Positions 25,120-33,869 of a DNA stretch of 64,000 bases are shown here, piece after piece; position 1 is the first letter of the stretch, and each line of letters opens with the position of its first letter. The translations under genes were made by a program, and so were the position numbers. The notes under the pieces were generated by a model. The model was not told the DNA's origin and searched no databases. It worked only from the letters and a program-made list of their open reading frames with translations. This DNA comes from JBHBQE01 sp041776485. Its GTDB lineage: Bacteria; Bacillota; Clostridia; Lachnospirales; Lachnospiraceae. The stretch is taken from NCBI GenBank assembly GCA_041776485.1, contig JBHBQE010000016.1:38577-102576 (forward strand), given 5' to 3'.

Positions 25120-25485
25120 CTAGTCAATTACTCTAACACCGTCTACGAAAACCTTTACATCCTTAACTTCCATGCCGGTGTAGGCATTAAGTTTATATTT
25201 TACACTATCTATTAAATTATTGGTAACAGATAATATACTTACACCGTAGGCAATGATGATATGTAAGTCAATATAAATACCGTTATTTTCATCTACAGTT
25301 ACATGAATTCCGTGGCTTATATGATTTTTTTTCAAAAGATGTACTATTCCGTCCTGAACATTTACAGCAGCCATTCCGACCACGCCAAAGGACTCTACTG
25401 CCACAGAGCCTGCATATTCGGCTATAACTCTATTGTCAATTAGAATTTTGCCTTTATTAGTTTCTAATAATCCGCCATTTCGCAT
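25120..25485 (-). CDS. Asp23/Gls24 family envelope-stress protein (YloU-like)
   Basis: A 121-residue alkaline-shock-family protein: IDNRVIAEYAGSVAVESFGVVGMA, the family opening, then HVTVDENNGIYIDLHIIIAYG and TGMEVKDVKVFVDGV. It has no membrane segment. These proteins are thought to act at the cell surface side of the membrane or in stress. The tight location before fakA fits the yloU-yloV pairing of Bacillus. AAAGGA precedes the ATG; it diverges from rpmB. Confidence 0.88.
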   Translation of the reverse strand: MRNGGLLETNKGKILIDNRVIAEYAGSVAVESFGVVGMAAVNVQDGIVHLLKKNHISHGIHVTVDENNGIYIDLHIIIAYGVSILSVTNNLIDSVKYKLNAYTGMEVKDVKVFVDGVRVID

Positions 25486-25510
25486 ATCAAATCCTTTCTT
25501 AAAATCCTGC

Positions 25511-25539
25511 TTGATTTTTTATATTTAATTTGTTAGAAT
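25511..25539 (+). promoter_or_regulatory. Promoter of rpmB
   Basis: TTGATT (25511-25516), a 17-base spacer and TAGAAT (25534-25539), followed about 35 bases later by AAAGGAGG and the rpmB ATG. Confidence 0.7.
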
Positions 25540-25574
25540 ACCCTTCGTACGTTTCAGCAAAAAGGAGGTAAATC

Positions 25575-25760
25575 ATGGCAAAGTGTGCTATATGTGATAA
25601 AAAGGTTCTTTTTGGGAATAATGTCAGCCATTCTCACAAAAAGAGCAGGAGAACTTGGAAACCTAATATCAAATCTGTAAGATGTATTGTTAACGGTTCT
25701 CCCAAAAAGATTAATGTTTGTACAGCCTGCCTGCGTTCCGGCAAGGTAGAGAGGGCTTAA
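25575..25760 (+). CDS. rpmB: 50S ribosomal protein L28, zinc-ribbon form
   Basis: Large-subunit protein of 61 residues. It shows MAKCAICDKK, the signature FGNNVSHSHKKSRRTWKPN, and a C-terminal VCTACLRSGKV. Cys4, Cys7, Cys49 and Cys52 form the zinc-binding (C+) type. AAAGGAGG lies six bases before the ATG, and a good promoter is upstream. The stop overlaps that of the convergent gerW by three to four bases, and no terminator is visible between them. It is a plus-strand gene inside a minus-strand neighbourhood, divergent from the Asp23 gene, as is common in Firmicutes. Confidence 0.97.
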   Translation: MAKCAICDKKVLFGNNVSHSHKKSRRTWKPNIKSVRCIVNGSPKKINVCTACLRSGKVERA

Positions 25761-26176
25761 TCCTCATTTATCTTTGAGGCTTCAACAATGCTCTCTTCCA
25801 AAGATTCACCAGCTTCTTTACGGCTCTGACTTTTGTCGGAGCCTTTAAATTTGTCCACAAAATCAGGAATCATATCAAGAATTTTGTCGATACCTGAGCT
25901 GTTTCTAACATTAACAAGTCTGGTACTCCCATTGGTAATAACAAGTACTGCCGCCGGTGTAAGCTTTCCTCCCAATCCGCCGGATCCGGCGTCTGTAGGG
26001 TTTTTGCTAAAGCTTCCTGCCGCTACCCCAAAGCTTACGTCAACTAAGGGCAATATAATGGTATCACCTATATGAATAGGGTCACCGACAACGGTTTTGG
26101 TGGATAGAAATGAATTCATACCATCAAATAATGATTCAACAGTAGATTTGAACATATCCTTTTTTCCATCTGACAT
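25757..26176 (-). CDS. gerW: GerW family sporulation protein (YtfJ)
   Basis: A 139-residue GerW/YtfJ protein, needed in Bacillus for germination through certain receptors and present in most spore formers. Family features are the N-terminal FKSTVESLFDGMNSFLSTKTVVGDPI split over residues 9-34, the Gly-rich middle (GSGGLGGKLTPAAVLVI) and RLVNVRNSSGIDKILDMIPDF. AGGAGG precedes the start. It is the last gene after DUF2953, an order I associate with clostridia. It supports spore formation but does not prove it. Confidence 0.88.
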   Translation of the reverse strand: MSDGKKDMFKSTVESLFDGMNSFLSTKTVVGDPIHIGDTIILPLVDVSFGVAAGSFSKNPTDAGSGGLGGKLTPAAVLVITNGSTRLVNVRNSSGIDKILDMIPDFVDKFKGSDKSQSRKEAGESLEESIVEASKINED

Positions 26177-26236
26177 AATAATTCCTCCTGACTAAAGATT
26201 TTAACATATTAAAACTAATTTTGCAAAAGCAGAAAG

Positions 26237-26902
26237 CTATTGCTTTTTAAAAAATGCTTTTGCTCTCGGATGTCTGTATATATTGAATAAGGCGATTAAA
26301 AAATAAAATAATCGGGTGCCTCCTACAGTTTTAATATTTCCCTGTACATATTGATTGTCTGAGTTAAAATCCGGTGAAACAACTACTCCCTCTATATGAA
26401 ATACAGGTATAATAGAAAAAAAACCGGTTATTATTCCCGTTATATCCGGAGAACCAGCAGAAAAACTGCAGTTAAGTTTAAAAATACGGGGTGCCAGTCT
26501 TTTTAAGGGTGGGGTGAGATTATTCAGTACATAATGCAAAAATCTTTGATTTCCCTCGTCAATAGTAAATAAAATAAATTTCTTGATTTTTTTAAGAGAA
26601 AAATCATTTTTTTTCTCACTCTTTTGCATTGTTGTTCCCAAAGCCTTTTCTTTCGGAAAAATCTTAATCAAATGAAACAATACTGAAATATCAAAGCAGG
26701 GTTTGCTGTTTAGGTTATTAATATTAAGACTGTAAAAATGTAAATAGTCATTTAGCGTTATTTTATAGGTTTTATTATCAAAATCCCCCACTATGGCATA
26801 TTTAAAGGGAACAAAAATCAGATAGCAAGTAATCAGTAAAGCCAGTGCTATCAATATAAGTATGATTATGCCTGTAATTTTAAGGATTGCTAAAATATAC
26901 AT
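26237..26902 (-). CDS. DUF2953 family membrane-anchored protein
   Basis: About 221 residues: one N-terminal membrane helix (YILAILKITGIIILILIAL), then a soluble region with the family's KRLAPRIFKLNCSFSAGSPD and a C-terminal hydrophobic stretch. I start it at 26902, where AGGAAAG lies upstream, inside the last codons of the PBP gene (23-base overlap); the longer frame to 26932 adds ten residues without a ribosome site. Members usually sit next to gerW (ytfJ), as here, so a spore-related role is plausible though unproven. Confidence 0.8.
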   Translation of the reverse strand: MYILAILKITGIIILILIALALLITCYLIFVPFKYAIVGDFDNKTYKITLNDYLHFYSLNINNLNSKPCFDISVLFHLIKIFPKEKALGTTMQKSEKKNDFSLKKIKKFILFTIDEGNQRFLHYVLNNLTPPLKRLAPRIFKLNCSFSAGSPDITGIITGFFSIIPVFHIEGVVVSPDFNSDNQYVQGNIKTVGGTRLFYFLIALFNIYRHPRAKAFFKKQ

Positions 26903-28289
26903 CAAATACTTTCCTTGCCAGCGGGGCGGCATATTCTCCTCCGGATCCTGCCTCTTCCATTATTACTGCAATAGTCAATTGTTTATCATTGTATTCAGCA
27001 AAACCGACAAACCAGGAGTGGGCGATGTTTTTGTCGTTGGAAAATTCTGCAGTACCGGTTTTACCGTAGCAGGTGTATTCAGTGTCAAGGAGTGCTTTCC
27101 CCGTACCGTTTTCCACCACCTGTCTCATATATTCTTTTATGGTATTGGCTTCTGACTCAGAAATCAAGGCTCCGTATTCTTTTGGGGCTATCGTTTTGGT
27201 ATAGCTTTCATCAAAGCTTTTGATTTCACTTACCAGTCTGGGCTTCATAAGTACACCGTTATTTTCAATGGCAGATACCAGCATTGCCATGTGTATAGGC
27301 GTGACTAATGTATCTCCCTGTCCTATAGCAATTTGCATCATGGCAGCATTATCTGTTTTCCCCGTAACATTAATTCTGCTTTTTGAAGCGGTAAATGTGC
27401 TTGTTGGGAGCTTTTTGTTAAACATAAGGCTATCAAGCAGTTCATTAAAGGAATTCCTGTTAAGCCCTGCGCCGATACCGGCAAATACAGTATTGCAGGA
27501 TTTGGAAAATGCCTGAGTAAAATCTATATTTCCATGTGCTTTATTATTATAACAATGTATTTGCATATTTTCAGATGAAATTGATCCGTTACAGGTAAAT
27601 TCATCTTCACTACTCCCCCCTTCCCTAAGGTATTCAAGGGCTGTCACTATTTTAAAGGTGGATCCGGGAGGGTATAATCCGTTTATTGTTCTGTTTAAAA
27701 GTACGGCAGAGGTGTTTTTAGAGGAAAGCTCCTCCCAATTTGCTTCTACTTCATTGGGATTAAAGTCGGGCTTTGATACCATAGCAATAATATTCCCGTT
27801 TTTGGGGTCTATGGCAATAACCGCTCCCTTATAGGATCCCAAACCATAATATGCCTCACTTTGTACCTTTGAATTAAGGGTTGAAACAATGGTATCGCCT
27901 TTATTTTTATTATTTAATATCTCATTTCCGAATCTATCAATAACAAAACTATGGGAACGAAGGAGATTAAAATTATAGTCCTTTTCCATTCCGCTCATTC
28001 CCTTTCCCGCATATCCAACGGAATGAGCATACATATTTCCGTTGGGATAATTTCTTACAGTGCCATTATCTGTGACAACATTTTCCGCCAGTATAACACC
28101 GTCAGAAGAAACTATATCTCCCCTTATAACAGAGGCTGACAAGCTGCTTATTCTGGGATTATAAGAGTTGTTAATAAAGCCCTCACTTTTAAAGAATAAA
28201 AAGTATACAAAGTAAACTGCCAGAGACAAAATAAGCAAAAGCATTAGATATGTTATAATCACAAATTCTTTATTAGTATTTTTCTTCAT
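26880..28289 (-). CDS. Class B penicillin-binding protein (transpeptidase), short PbpA-like form
   Basis: Cross-links peptidoglycan. The 469-residue protein has an N-terminal membrane helix (about 8-33), a short non-catalytic domain and the transpeptidase domain with STFK (about 208-211), SKSCN (about 261-265) and KTGT (about 408-411). It lacks the large N-terminal module and C-terminal PASTA domains of many FtsI/Pbp2 proteins. It overlaps ftsW by 17 bases, so the pair is likely a polymerase-transpeptidase complex. Whether it serves division, elongation or sporulation cannot be decided; ZapA upstream and GerW downstream allow either division or sporulation. Confidence 0.9.
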   Translation of the reverse strand: MKKNTNKEFVIITYLMLLLILSLAVYFVYFLFFKSEGFINNSYNPRISSLSASVIRGDIVSSDGVILAENVVTDNGTVRNYPNGNMYAHSVGYAGKGMSGMEKDYNFNLLRSHSFVIDRFGNEILNNKNKGDTIVSTLNSKVQSEAYYGLGSYKGAVIAIDPKNGNIIAMVSKPDFNPNEVEANWEELSSKNTSAVLLNRTINGLYPPGSTFKIVTALEYLREGGSSEDEFTCNGSISSENMQIHCYNNKAHGNIDFTQAFSKSCNTVFAGIGAGLNRNSFNELLDSLMFNKKLPTSTFTASKSRINVTGKTDNAAMMQIAIGQGDTLVTPIHMAMLVSAIENNGVLMKPRLVSEIKSFDESYTKTIAPKEYGALISESEANTIKEYMRQVVENGTGKALLDTEYTCYGKTGTAEFSNDKNIAHSWFVGFAEYNDKQLTIAVIMEEAGSGGEYAAPLARKVFDVYFSNP

Positions 28290-29598
28290 TGCAATTTATC
28301 TCATGGTTTCTATAGGAATACAGACCCTGAATTATGGCAAAAATAAGGGTTGTACCCATTATTGAACTGCCGCCGTAGCTAATAAGAGGGAGTGTTATCC
28401 CTGTGGAGGGAATAAATTTAATTACGCCTCCTATGGAAACAAATACAGATGTGGCATATATACAGGCAAGTCCCAGCGCTATAAGTTTATAGAATTTATT
28501 GCCTATACATATACTGATATTCATAAACATTAAATATACACTAATACATACAAATATCAGGCATAGGGCAAACACTCCTCCAAGCTCCTCAGAAACAGCG
28601 GCAAAAATAAAGTCCTTTTTCACCACAGGTATATTTTCAGGCATGCCTTGATACAGTCCGCTTCCAAACCAGCCTCCTGTGCCGATGGCAAATAACGACT
28701 GGCTTATTTGATAGCCAACAGAATCAATATTTTCCAGAGGATTTTTCCAGGCAGCCACCCTTACCCTAACATGGGAAAATAAATGATATGCAGCTATAAA
28801 GGATAAGCTGCTTAAGGCGGTTCCCAGAAAAAAGTATGAAAATTTATGGCTTGCCACATAAACCATTACAAGATAGGTAAATAAAAATACAAAAGCGGCT
28901 CCCAAATCTTTATTTATCACAAGTATAAGTACATGTAAAAAAGCTGTAAATGTAGTTATTACAATGTCCTTAAATTCTATGGATTTATAAAATCTGGCAG
29001 CTACAAAGAATACAAAAATAATTTTAACTATTTCCGCCGGTTGTAGCGTAAATGCTCCAAAATCAAGTGATAAATTGGCACTGTATTCGGTTTTTCCAAA
29101 TATTTTTACAGAAGTTAATGCCAAAAGTCCCAAGACAGCATAGAGCCAGGTTAAGTAGCTGAATATACGGACTCTGCTGATGATAAAGGGAATAAATGCG
29201 GTTATAATAATTGCAATAAAGCTTATAACAAGCTGTTTTTTGGCAAGCTCAATATCAAGCCTTGTAAGCATTGTAAAGCCTATAATAAACAGCATACACA
29301 TATTGTTGGTAAGAGAAAATGAGGCGGATTTATATAAAAATCTATAAATAAATAATACGGAAAATATAAATACGGTTTCTAAAATGCACAGAATCAATAT
29401 GGTGACATCTTCAGTATTTAAAAAAAGTACAATATTTATAATATACAGGATAAGAAGCATTAAAAATATTTGCAGGGAGAAAAAACTTATTGCAGTATCA
29501 TCGTTAGTTCTTTTAAGAGCGGCAAAGGCAGAGTACGTATAAACAGCAAATAACAAAATAAGAACAAATCGAGATAATGAGGTTATTAAATGAACCAT
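28273..29598 (-). CDS. FtsW/RodA/SpoVE family (SEDS) peptidoglycan polymerase
   Basis: A 441-residue polytopic protein with ten or so membrane helices. SEDS signatures are LNKDLGAAFVFLFTYLVM-like (VINKDLGAA), SQSLFAIGTGGWFGSGL, FAAVSEELGG and the C-terminal TGITLPLISYGGSS. SEDS proteins polymerise lipid II glycan strands with a class B PBP, encoded here immediately downstream with a 17-base overlap. The N-terminal helices are extended compared with the shortest members. The paralogue (FtsW, RodA or SpoVE) cannot be assigned by eye. Confidence 0.93.
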   Translation of the reverse strand: MVHLITSLSRFVLILLFAVYTYSAFAALKRTNDDTAISFFSLQIFLMLLILYIINIVLFLNTEDVTILILCILETVFIFSVLFIYRFLYKSASFSLTNNMCMLFIIGFTMLTRLDIELAKKQLVISFIAIIITAFIPFIISRVRIFSYLTWLYAVLGLLALTSVKIFGKTEYSANLSLDFGAFTLQPAEIVKIIFVFFVAARFYKSIEFKDIVITTFTAFLHVLILVINKDLGAAFVFLFTYLVMVYVASHKFSYFFLGTALSSLSFIAAYHLFSHVRVRVAAWKNPLENIDSVGYQISQSLFAIGTGGWFGSGLYQGMPENIPVVKKDFIFAAVSEELGGVFALCLIFVCISVYLMFMNISICIGNKFYKLIALGLACIYATSVFVSIGGVIKFIPSTGITLPLISYGGSSIMGTTLIFAIIQGLYSYRNHEINCNEEKY

Positions 29599-29601
29599 AA
29601 A

Positions 29602-30024
29602 CTATTTATTATCAGAACCTAACAGTACATCCTCTAAGGAGCTTTCCAAACGAGACTTAGTCTTAAGGAGGTGTTTGTTTTCCTCCTCCAGCTTTTTAAT
29701 TCTTTCATCTACATCTTCAAGTCTTACCTGATGGGAAATAAGGTCATGCTTAAGCTCATAAAGCTCCTCTTCCTTTTGTTTCATTTCAGACTCAAATTTC
29801 TCTATTTTTTTCTTTGCCTTAAAATATTCATCGGCAATATTTATCTCTATCAAAGTAGATTTCATATCAGAAGAAAGCTTTTTTAAGTCTTCTCTTTCAT
29901 TTATTTCTGCAAGCTTGCTGTTAATATAGGTGGCAATCTGGGATAGATACTCCTCCTCCTCATAACCGCTTAGAGTATATACCTTTCCTCCGATAAGAAC
30001 CTCTGTACTTTTCTTTGACGCCAT
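29602..30024 (-). CDS. zapA: Cell division protein ZapA
   Basis: ZapA bundles FtsZ filaments at midcell. The protein begins MASKKSTEVLIGGKVYTLSG, then EEYLSQIATYINSKLAEI, the ZapA domain, followed by a long coiled coil (about residues 65-135) that exceeds the Bacillus protein. I start it at 30024 with GGAGG five bases upstream; an in-frame TTG at 30036 overlaps that site. It is the first gene of zapA-ftsW-pbp-DUF2953-gerW, under the strong promoter at 30054-30082. Confidence 0.88.
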   Translation of the reverse strand: MASKKSTEVLIGGKVYTLSGYEEEEYLSQIATYINSKLAEINEREDLKKLSSDMKSTLIEINIADEYFKAKKKIEKFESEMKQKEEELYELKHDLISHQVRLEDVDERIKKLEEENKHLLKTKSRLESSLEDVLLGSDNK

Positions 30025-30053
30025 TTTATCCTCCAAATAATATATGAAATATA

Positions 30054-30082
30054 ATTATATAATCACTTAGAATTTATATCAA
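30054..30082 (-). promoter_or_regulatory. Promoter of zapA-ftsW-pbp-DUF2953-gerW
   Basis: Minus strand: TTGATA (30077-30082), a 17-base spacer and perfect TATAAT (30054-30059), about 30 bases before the ribosome site of zapA, in the short gap after ruvB. Confidence 0.75.
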
Positions 30083-30115
30083 GAAATTTTTGTATGAATC
30101 TTTTGCCATGTATCG

Positions 30116-31105
30116 CTAAATTTCCAAATGCCTATAGGCAAGCTCTGTAGCCACTCGTCCTTTGGGAGTTCTGTTTATCAGCCCTTCCTTAACAAGAAAC
30201 GGCTCATATACCTCTTCAATGGTACCCACATCCTCACCCAGAGAAGCAGCTAAGGTTTCTATTCCTACGGGACCTCCAGCAAAATTGTTAATAATAACCT
30301 GTAAAATACTTCTGTCACTTTTATCAAGTCCTAAGGTATCCACCTCCAGTAACTCCAAACATTCTCTGACAATATTCACGTTAATTGTTCCCGAGTATTT
30401 AACAGCCGCATAATCCCGTATTCTTTTAAGCAATCTGTTGGAAAGTCTTGGGGTGCCTCTTGAGCGTCTTGCAATTTCAAGAGCAGCTGCATTATCAATA
30501 TCCACATTAAGCCTTTTGGCAGAATTAATCACAATTTCCTTAAGCTCACCGGATTCATAAAAGTCCAGCTTATTTAACATTCCAAATCTATCTCTAAGCG
30601 GTGCTGTAAGGAGTCCCGCCCTTGTGGTAGCTCCCACAAGGGTAAATTTAGGCAGATTAAGCCTGACGGATTTTGCCCCCTGCCCCTTTCCTATCATAAT
30701 GTCTATGGCAAAATCTTCCATAGCAGGGTATAATACTTCCTCTACCTGTCTGTTAAGTCTGTGAATTTCATCAATAAATAATATGTCATTGGGATTAAGA
30801 CCGTTTAGTATAGCTGCTATTTCGCCGGGTTTTGCAATGGCAGGTCCTGAAGTGACCTTCATTTTAACTCCCATTTCATGGGCGATTATTCCTGCCAGAG
30901 TAGTTTTACCAAGTCCCGGTGGACCGTAAAAAAGCACATGATCCAAAGGCTCTTTTCGCTTTTTGGCAGCTTCTAAAAATATTTTTAAATTTTCCTTGAT
31001 TTTTTCCTGCCCGACATAATCTTCCATTGTAATGGGACGAAGATTCTTCTCATGATTTTTATCCTCTGAAATTTCATTGGCAGACAAAATCCTTGTATTT
31101 ATCAT
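30116..31105 (-). CDS. ruvB: Holliday junction branch-migration ATPase RuvB
   Basis: Hexameric motor that drives branch migration on RuvA-bound junctions. The 329 residues show LRPITMEDYVGQEKIKENL, Walker A GPPGLGKTTLA (about 60-70), Walker B DEIHRLNRQVEE, VGATTRAGLL (sensor) and the C-terminal winged helix (GLINRTPKGRVATELAYRH). Length and order are typical. It follows ruvA by one base. RecU (12080-12619) would supply the resolvase. Confidence 0.97.
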   Translation of the reverse strand: MINTRILSANEISEDKNHEKNLRPITMEDYVGQEKIKENLKIFLEAAKKRKEPLDHVLFYGPPGLGKTTLAGIIAHEMGVKMKVTSGPAIAKPGEIAAILNGLNPNDILFIDEIHRLNRQVEEVLYPAMEDFAIDIMIGKGQGAKSVRLNLPKFTLVGATTRAGLLTAPLRDRFGMLNKLDFYESGELKEIVINSAKRLNVDIDNAAALEIARRSRGTPRLSNRLLKRIRDYAAVKYSGTINVNIVRECLELLEVDTLGLDKSDRSILQVIINNFAGGPVGIETLAASLGEDVGTIEEVYEPFLVKEGLINRTPKGRVATELAYRHLEI

Positions 31106-31106
31106 T

Positions 31107-31712
31107 CTACAGTTCCTTTAGAGCTAAGCTGAGAAGTTCCGCTGCAAGCATATTTTCAGCACCTTTAATTCCAAGTACTGCCCTTTTTGCTTCGTTATAG
31201 GGATAACCCAGTGCAGATAGAGCCAAAATCGTATCATTTATCTCTCCGGGGTTAGTATCAACAGAAGCATAATCCCTTTCAATATTAAGGTTAAGCAGAA
31301 TATCTTCACTGATATTAAGTTTATCCTTTAAATCAACAATCAGTCTTTGAGCAGTCTTGCTGCCCACACCGGGGGCAGCAGATATTGCAGTATCATCGTT
31401 ATTTAGTATAGCAAGCATGATATCTCTGGCAGACAATGTGCTAAGAATTGAAATTCCTGCCTTTGGACCTATACCGCTTACTCCTATAAGTCTTAAAAAC
31501 ATATCTCTATCCTCGGTATCAAAAAATCCATACATTGTCATAGCATTTTCCGTAACATTAAGATAAGTGTATACCGTAATTTCTTCACCGACCTCAGGAA
31601 AGGCTTTGCTGTTGTTGTATGGCACATATATTTTATATCCTATGCCGTTATTATCCAGAATAATGTGATCTGTGGCAATATTTGCCAAAGCCCCTTTAAT
31701 ATAAGAATACAT
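31107..31712 (-). CDS. ruvA: Holliday junction DNA-binding subunit RuvA
   Basis: Binds four-way junctions and loads RuvB. The 201 residues comprise an N-terminal OB domain (MYSYIKGALANIATDHIIL), tandem helix-hairpin-helix motifs (FLRLIGVSGIGPKAGISILS; APGVGSKTAQRLIVDLKDK) and the mobile C-terminal domain (EAKRAVLGIKGA). It overlaps the miaB stop by one base (TAATG), so miaB-ruvA-ruvB are coupled. Confidence 0.96.
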   Translation of the reverse strand: MYSYIKGALANIATDHIILDNNGIGYKIYVPYNNSKAFPEVGEEITVYTYLNVTENAMTMYGFFDTEDRDMFLRLIGVSGIGPKAGISILSTLSARDIMLAILNNDDTAISAAPGVGSKTAQRLIVDLKDKLNISEDILLNLNIERDYASVDTNPGEINDTILALSALGYPYNEAKRAVLGIKGAENMLAAELLSLALKEL

Positions 31713-33028
31713 TATACCCTCTCTCCTACAAAATAAAATCCCCTTGATTCAACTATTTTAACATCAATATATTTCCCAATAAGAGAACTGTCACCGGGGA
31801 AATGAACAATTAAATTGCTGTCCATACGTCCTGTAACAAGTCCGTTTTCCCTTTCATTTTCTCTTTCCACTAAAACGGTTTCAGTATTTCCAACAAATCT
31901 TAAAATTTGCTCTCTGCTTAAATCTTGAACTAGGCTTAATACTTTATTAAATCTGTTTTTAATTTGTTCACTGCTTGATTCATCAACAAAATTTGCTGCC
32001 GGAGTTCCGGTTCTTTTAGAATAAATAAAGGTAAAGGCACTGTCAAATTTTATTTTACTAATGACATCTAAGGTTTCATCAATATCCCTGTCATTTTCGC
32101 CGGGAAAGCCTACAATAATATCTGTAGTAATCGAAATCTCCGGAATTTTTTCCCGCAATTCATCACAAAGTTTAAGGTAATCTTCCTTTGTATAATGACG
32201 ATTCATAAGAGACAGTATTCTGCTGCTGCCGGACTGCAGAGGCAGATGTATATGCTTACAGATTTTAGGCAGCTGCCTTATGGTATCAATAAGCTCAGAG
32301 GATAAATCCTTAGGATGGGAGGTCATAAAACGAATTCTCTTTATCCCATCTATTTTATGTACCATTTCCAATAGTTTAGCAAAACTTATGGGTTTATCCA
32401 GAGTTTTGCCATAAGAATTAACATTTTGGCCTAGAAGCATTATCTCACTTACACCATCTTTGGCAAGGAGGCTGATTTCCTTAAGGATTTCCTCCGGAGA
32501 ACGACTTTTTTCCCTGCCTCTGACATAGGGAACAATGCAGTAGGTACAAAAGTTGTTACACCCAAACATAATATTAACTCCGCATTTAAACGGAATTTTA
32601 TGGTGGGTATTAATTAATTCATAATCCTCATTTTCAAAGGCATCTGTATCGTATATATGATTATTTTCCAGTATAGAGTCAAGTAATATGGGGAATTTTT
32701 CGATATTCTGTGTGCCGAATATTAAGTCTACAAAGGGATAACTTTCCCGTATTTTAGCAACAACCTGTTCCTCCTGCATCATACAGCCACATAATGCAAT
32801 TTTAAGCTCAGGATTGGCAGTCTTTTTTGATTTAAGGTAGCCTAAATGACCGTAAAGCTTATTATTGGCATTTTCTCTGACTGTACAGGTATTAATAATA
32901 ATAAGCTCTGCATTATCCTCCGGGGACTCTACAAAGCCCCTTTCATTCAGAAAACCGGAAATGCGTTCAGAATCCCTTTCATTCATTTGACAGCCAAAGG
33001 TGGTTATATTATAGGTATTTTTTTTCAT
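31712..33028 (-). CDS. miaB: tRNA-2-methylthio-N6-isopentenyladenosine37 synthase MiaB
   Basis: Radical SAM methylthiotransferase that adds the 2-methylthio group to i6A37 of tRNA, after MiaA (45247-46164) has made i6A. The N-terminal cluster domain (TTFGCQMNERDSE; NTCTVRENANNK; CGCMMQEE) is followed by CNNFCTYC at about 155-162 and VPYVRGREKSRSPE, then a TRAM domain. I start it at 33028, two bases beyond the proB stop; a longer frame to 33070 runs inside proB. No strong ribosome site is seen, so restart after proB translation is likely. Confidence 0.95.
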   Translation of the reverse strand: MKKNTYNITTFGCQMNERDSERISGFLNERGFVESPEDNAELIIINTCTVRENANNKLYGHLGYLKSKKTANPELKIALCGCMMQEEQVVAKIRESYPFVDLIFGTQNIEKFPILLDSILENNHIYDTDAFENEDYELINTHHKIPFKCGVNIMFGCNNFCTYCIVPYVRGREKSRSPEEILKEISLLAKDGVSEIMLLGQNVNSYGKTLDKPISFAKLLEMVHKIDGIKRIRFMTSHPKDLSSELIDTIRQLPKICKHIHLPLQSGSSRILSLMNRHYTKEDYLKLCDELREKIPEISITTDIIVGFPGENDRDIDETLDVISKIKFDSAFTFIYSKRTGTPAANFVDESSSEQIKNRFNKVLSLVQDLSREQILRFVGNTETVLVERENERENGLVTGRMDSNLIVHFPGDSSLIGKYIDVKIVESRGFYFVGERV

Positions 33029-33029
33029 A

Positions 33030-33869
33030 TTACGATTCACTGATAAACTCTGACACATTGAAGCTATCATCTAATTGGGACAGGAAACTTGTACCTATAA
33101 AGTCACCTGAGAATATTTTACTGATTATGCTCATATCCATTCCGCTTGCTATAACCATATCAATACCACGCTTAGTGGCAATTTTACCGGCCTTAAGCTT
33201 TGTTTTCATGCCGCCGGTACCCATGCTTGTACCTGCAAAGGAAGAGGTATTTTCTATATGGGAATCAGTTATTTCTTTAACTACGGGAATGAGCTTTGCG
33301 GTACTGTCAGCTCTTGGATCCTTATCATAAAGCCCCTGTGTGTCTGTAAGCAGAATAAGTAAGTCCGCTCCTATTAAATCTGCAACAATGGCGCTTAATG
33401 TATCGTTATCTCCATATCTTATTTCAAAGGTACTGACTGTATCGTTGGCATTAACTATAGGAACAGCTTTTAAGCTGAAAAGTTCATTAAAGGTATTCAA
33501 CGCATTTTCAAAGGTCTTTGTACCCACCATTGCCTGCCTTGTAAGAAGTATTTGGGCGGAGATTTGATTAAACTGGGAGAAAAACCTTTCATACAGTGAC
33601 ATAAGTCTTGCCTGTCCAATAGAGGCCAAAGCTTGTTTTCTGGAAACACTGTCAGAACTGTCTAAAAGCTCTAAGGTCTGTCTGCCGGTTGCTATAGCAC
33701 CGGAGGATACCAAAACAACTTCCTTTCCCATATTCTTAAGATTGCATATTTCCATAACAAGTCTTTCAATCTTAATATAGTCCAGAAAACCTGTATCAGT
33801 ATGTGTAAGGGAATGGGTACCAACTTTAATAACGATTCGTTTTTTGTTTTTAAAATCTATTGAGTCCAT
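33030..33869 (-). CDS. proB: Glutamate 5-kinase, short form without PUA domain
   Basis: First step of proline synthesis, ATP-dependent phosphorylation of glutamate. At 279 residues it has only the amino-acid-kinase domain: KKRIVIKVGTHSLT, VLVSSGAIATGRQ, IVNANDTVS, RYGDNDTLSAIVADLIGADLL split over two turns, and GTGGMKTKLKAGKIA. The C-terminal PUA domain of longer ProB proteins is missing, as in several clostridia. proA and proC are not nearby; instead the gene overlaps the RDD gene by 20 bases. Confidence 0.93.
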   Translation of the reverse strand: MDSIDFKNKKRIVIKVGTHSLTHTDTGFLDYIKIERLVMEICNLKNMGKEVVLVSSGAIATGRQTLELLDSSDSVSRKQALASIGQARLMSLYERFFSQFNQISAQILLTRQAMVGTKTFENALNTFNELFSLKAVPIVNANDTVSTFEIRYGDNDTLSAIVADLIGADLLILLTDTQGLYDKDPRADSTAKLIPVVKEITDSHIENTSSFAGTSMGTGGMKTKLKAGKIATKRGIDMVIASGMDMSIISKIFSGDFIGTSFLSQLDDSFNVSEFISES

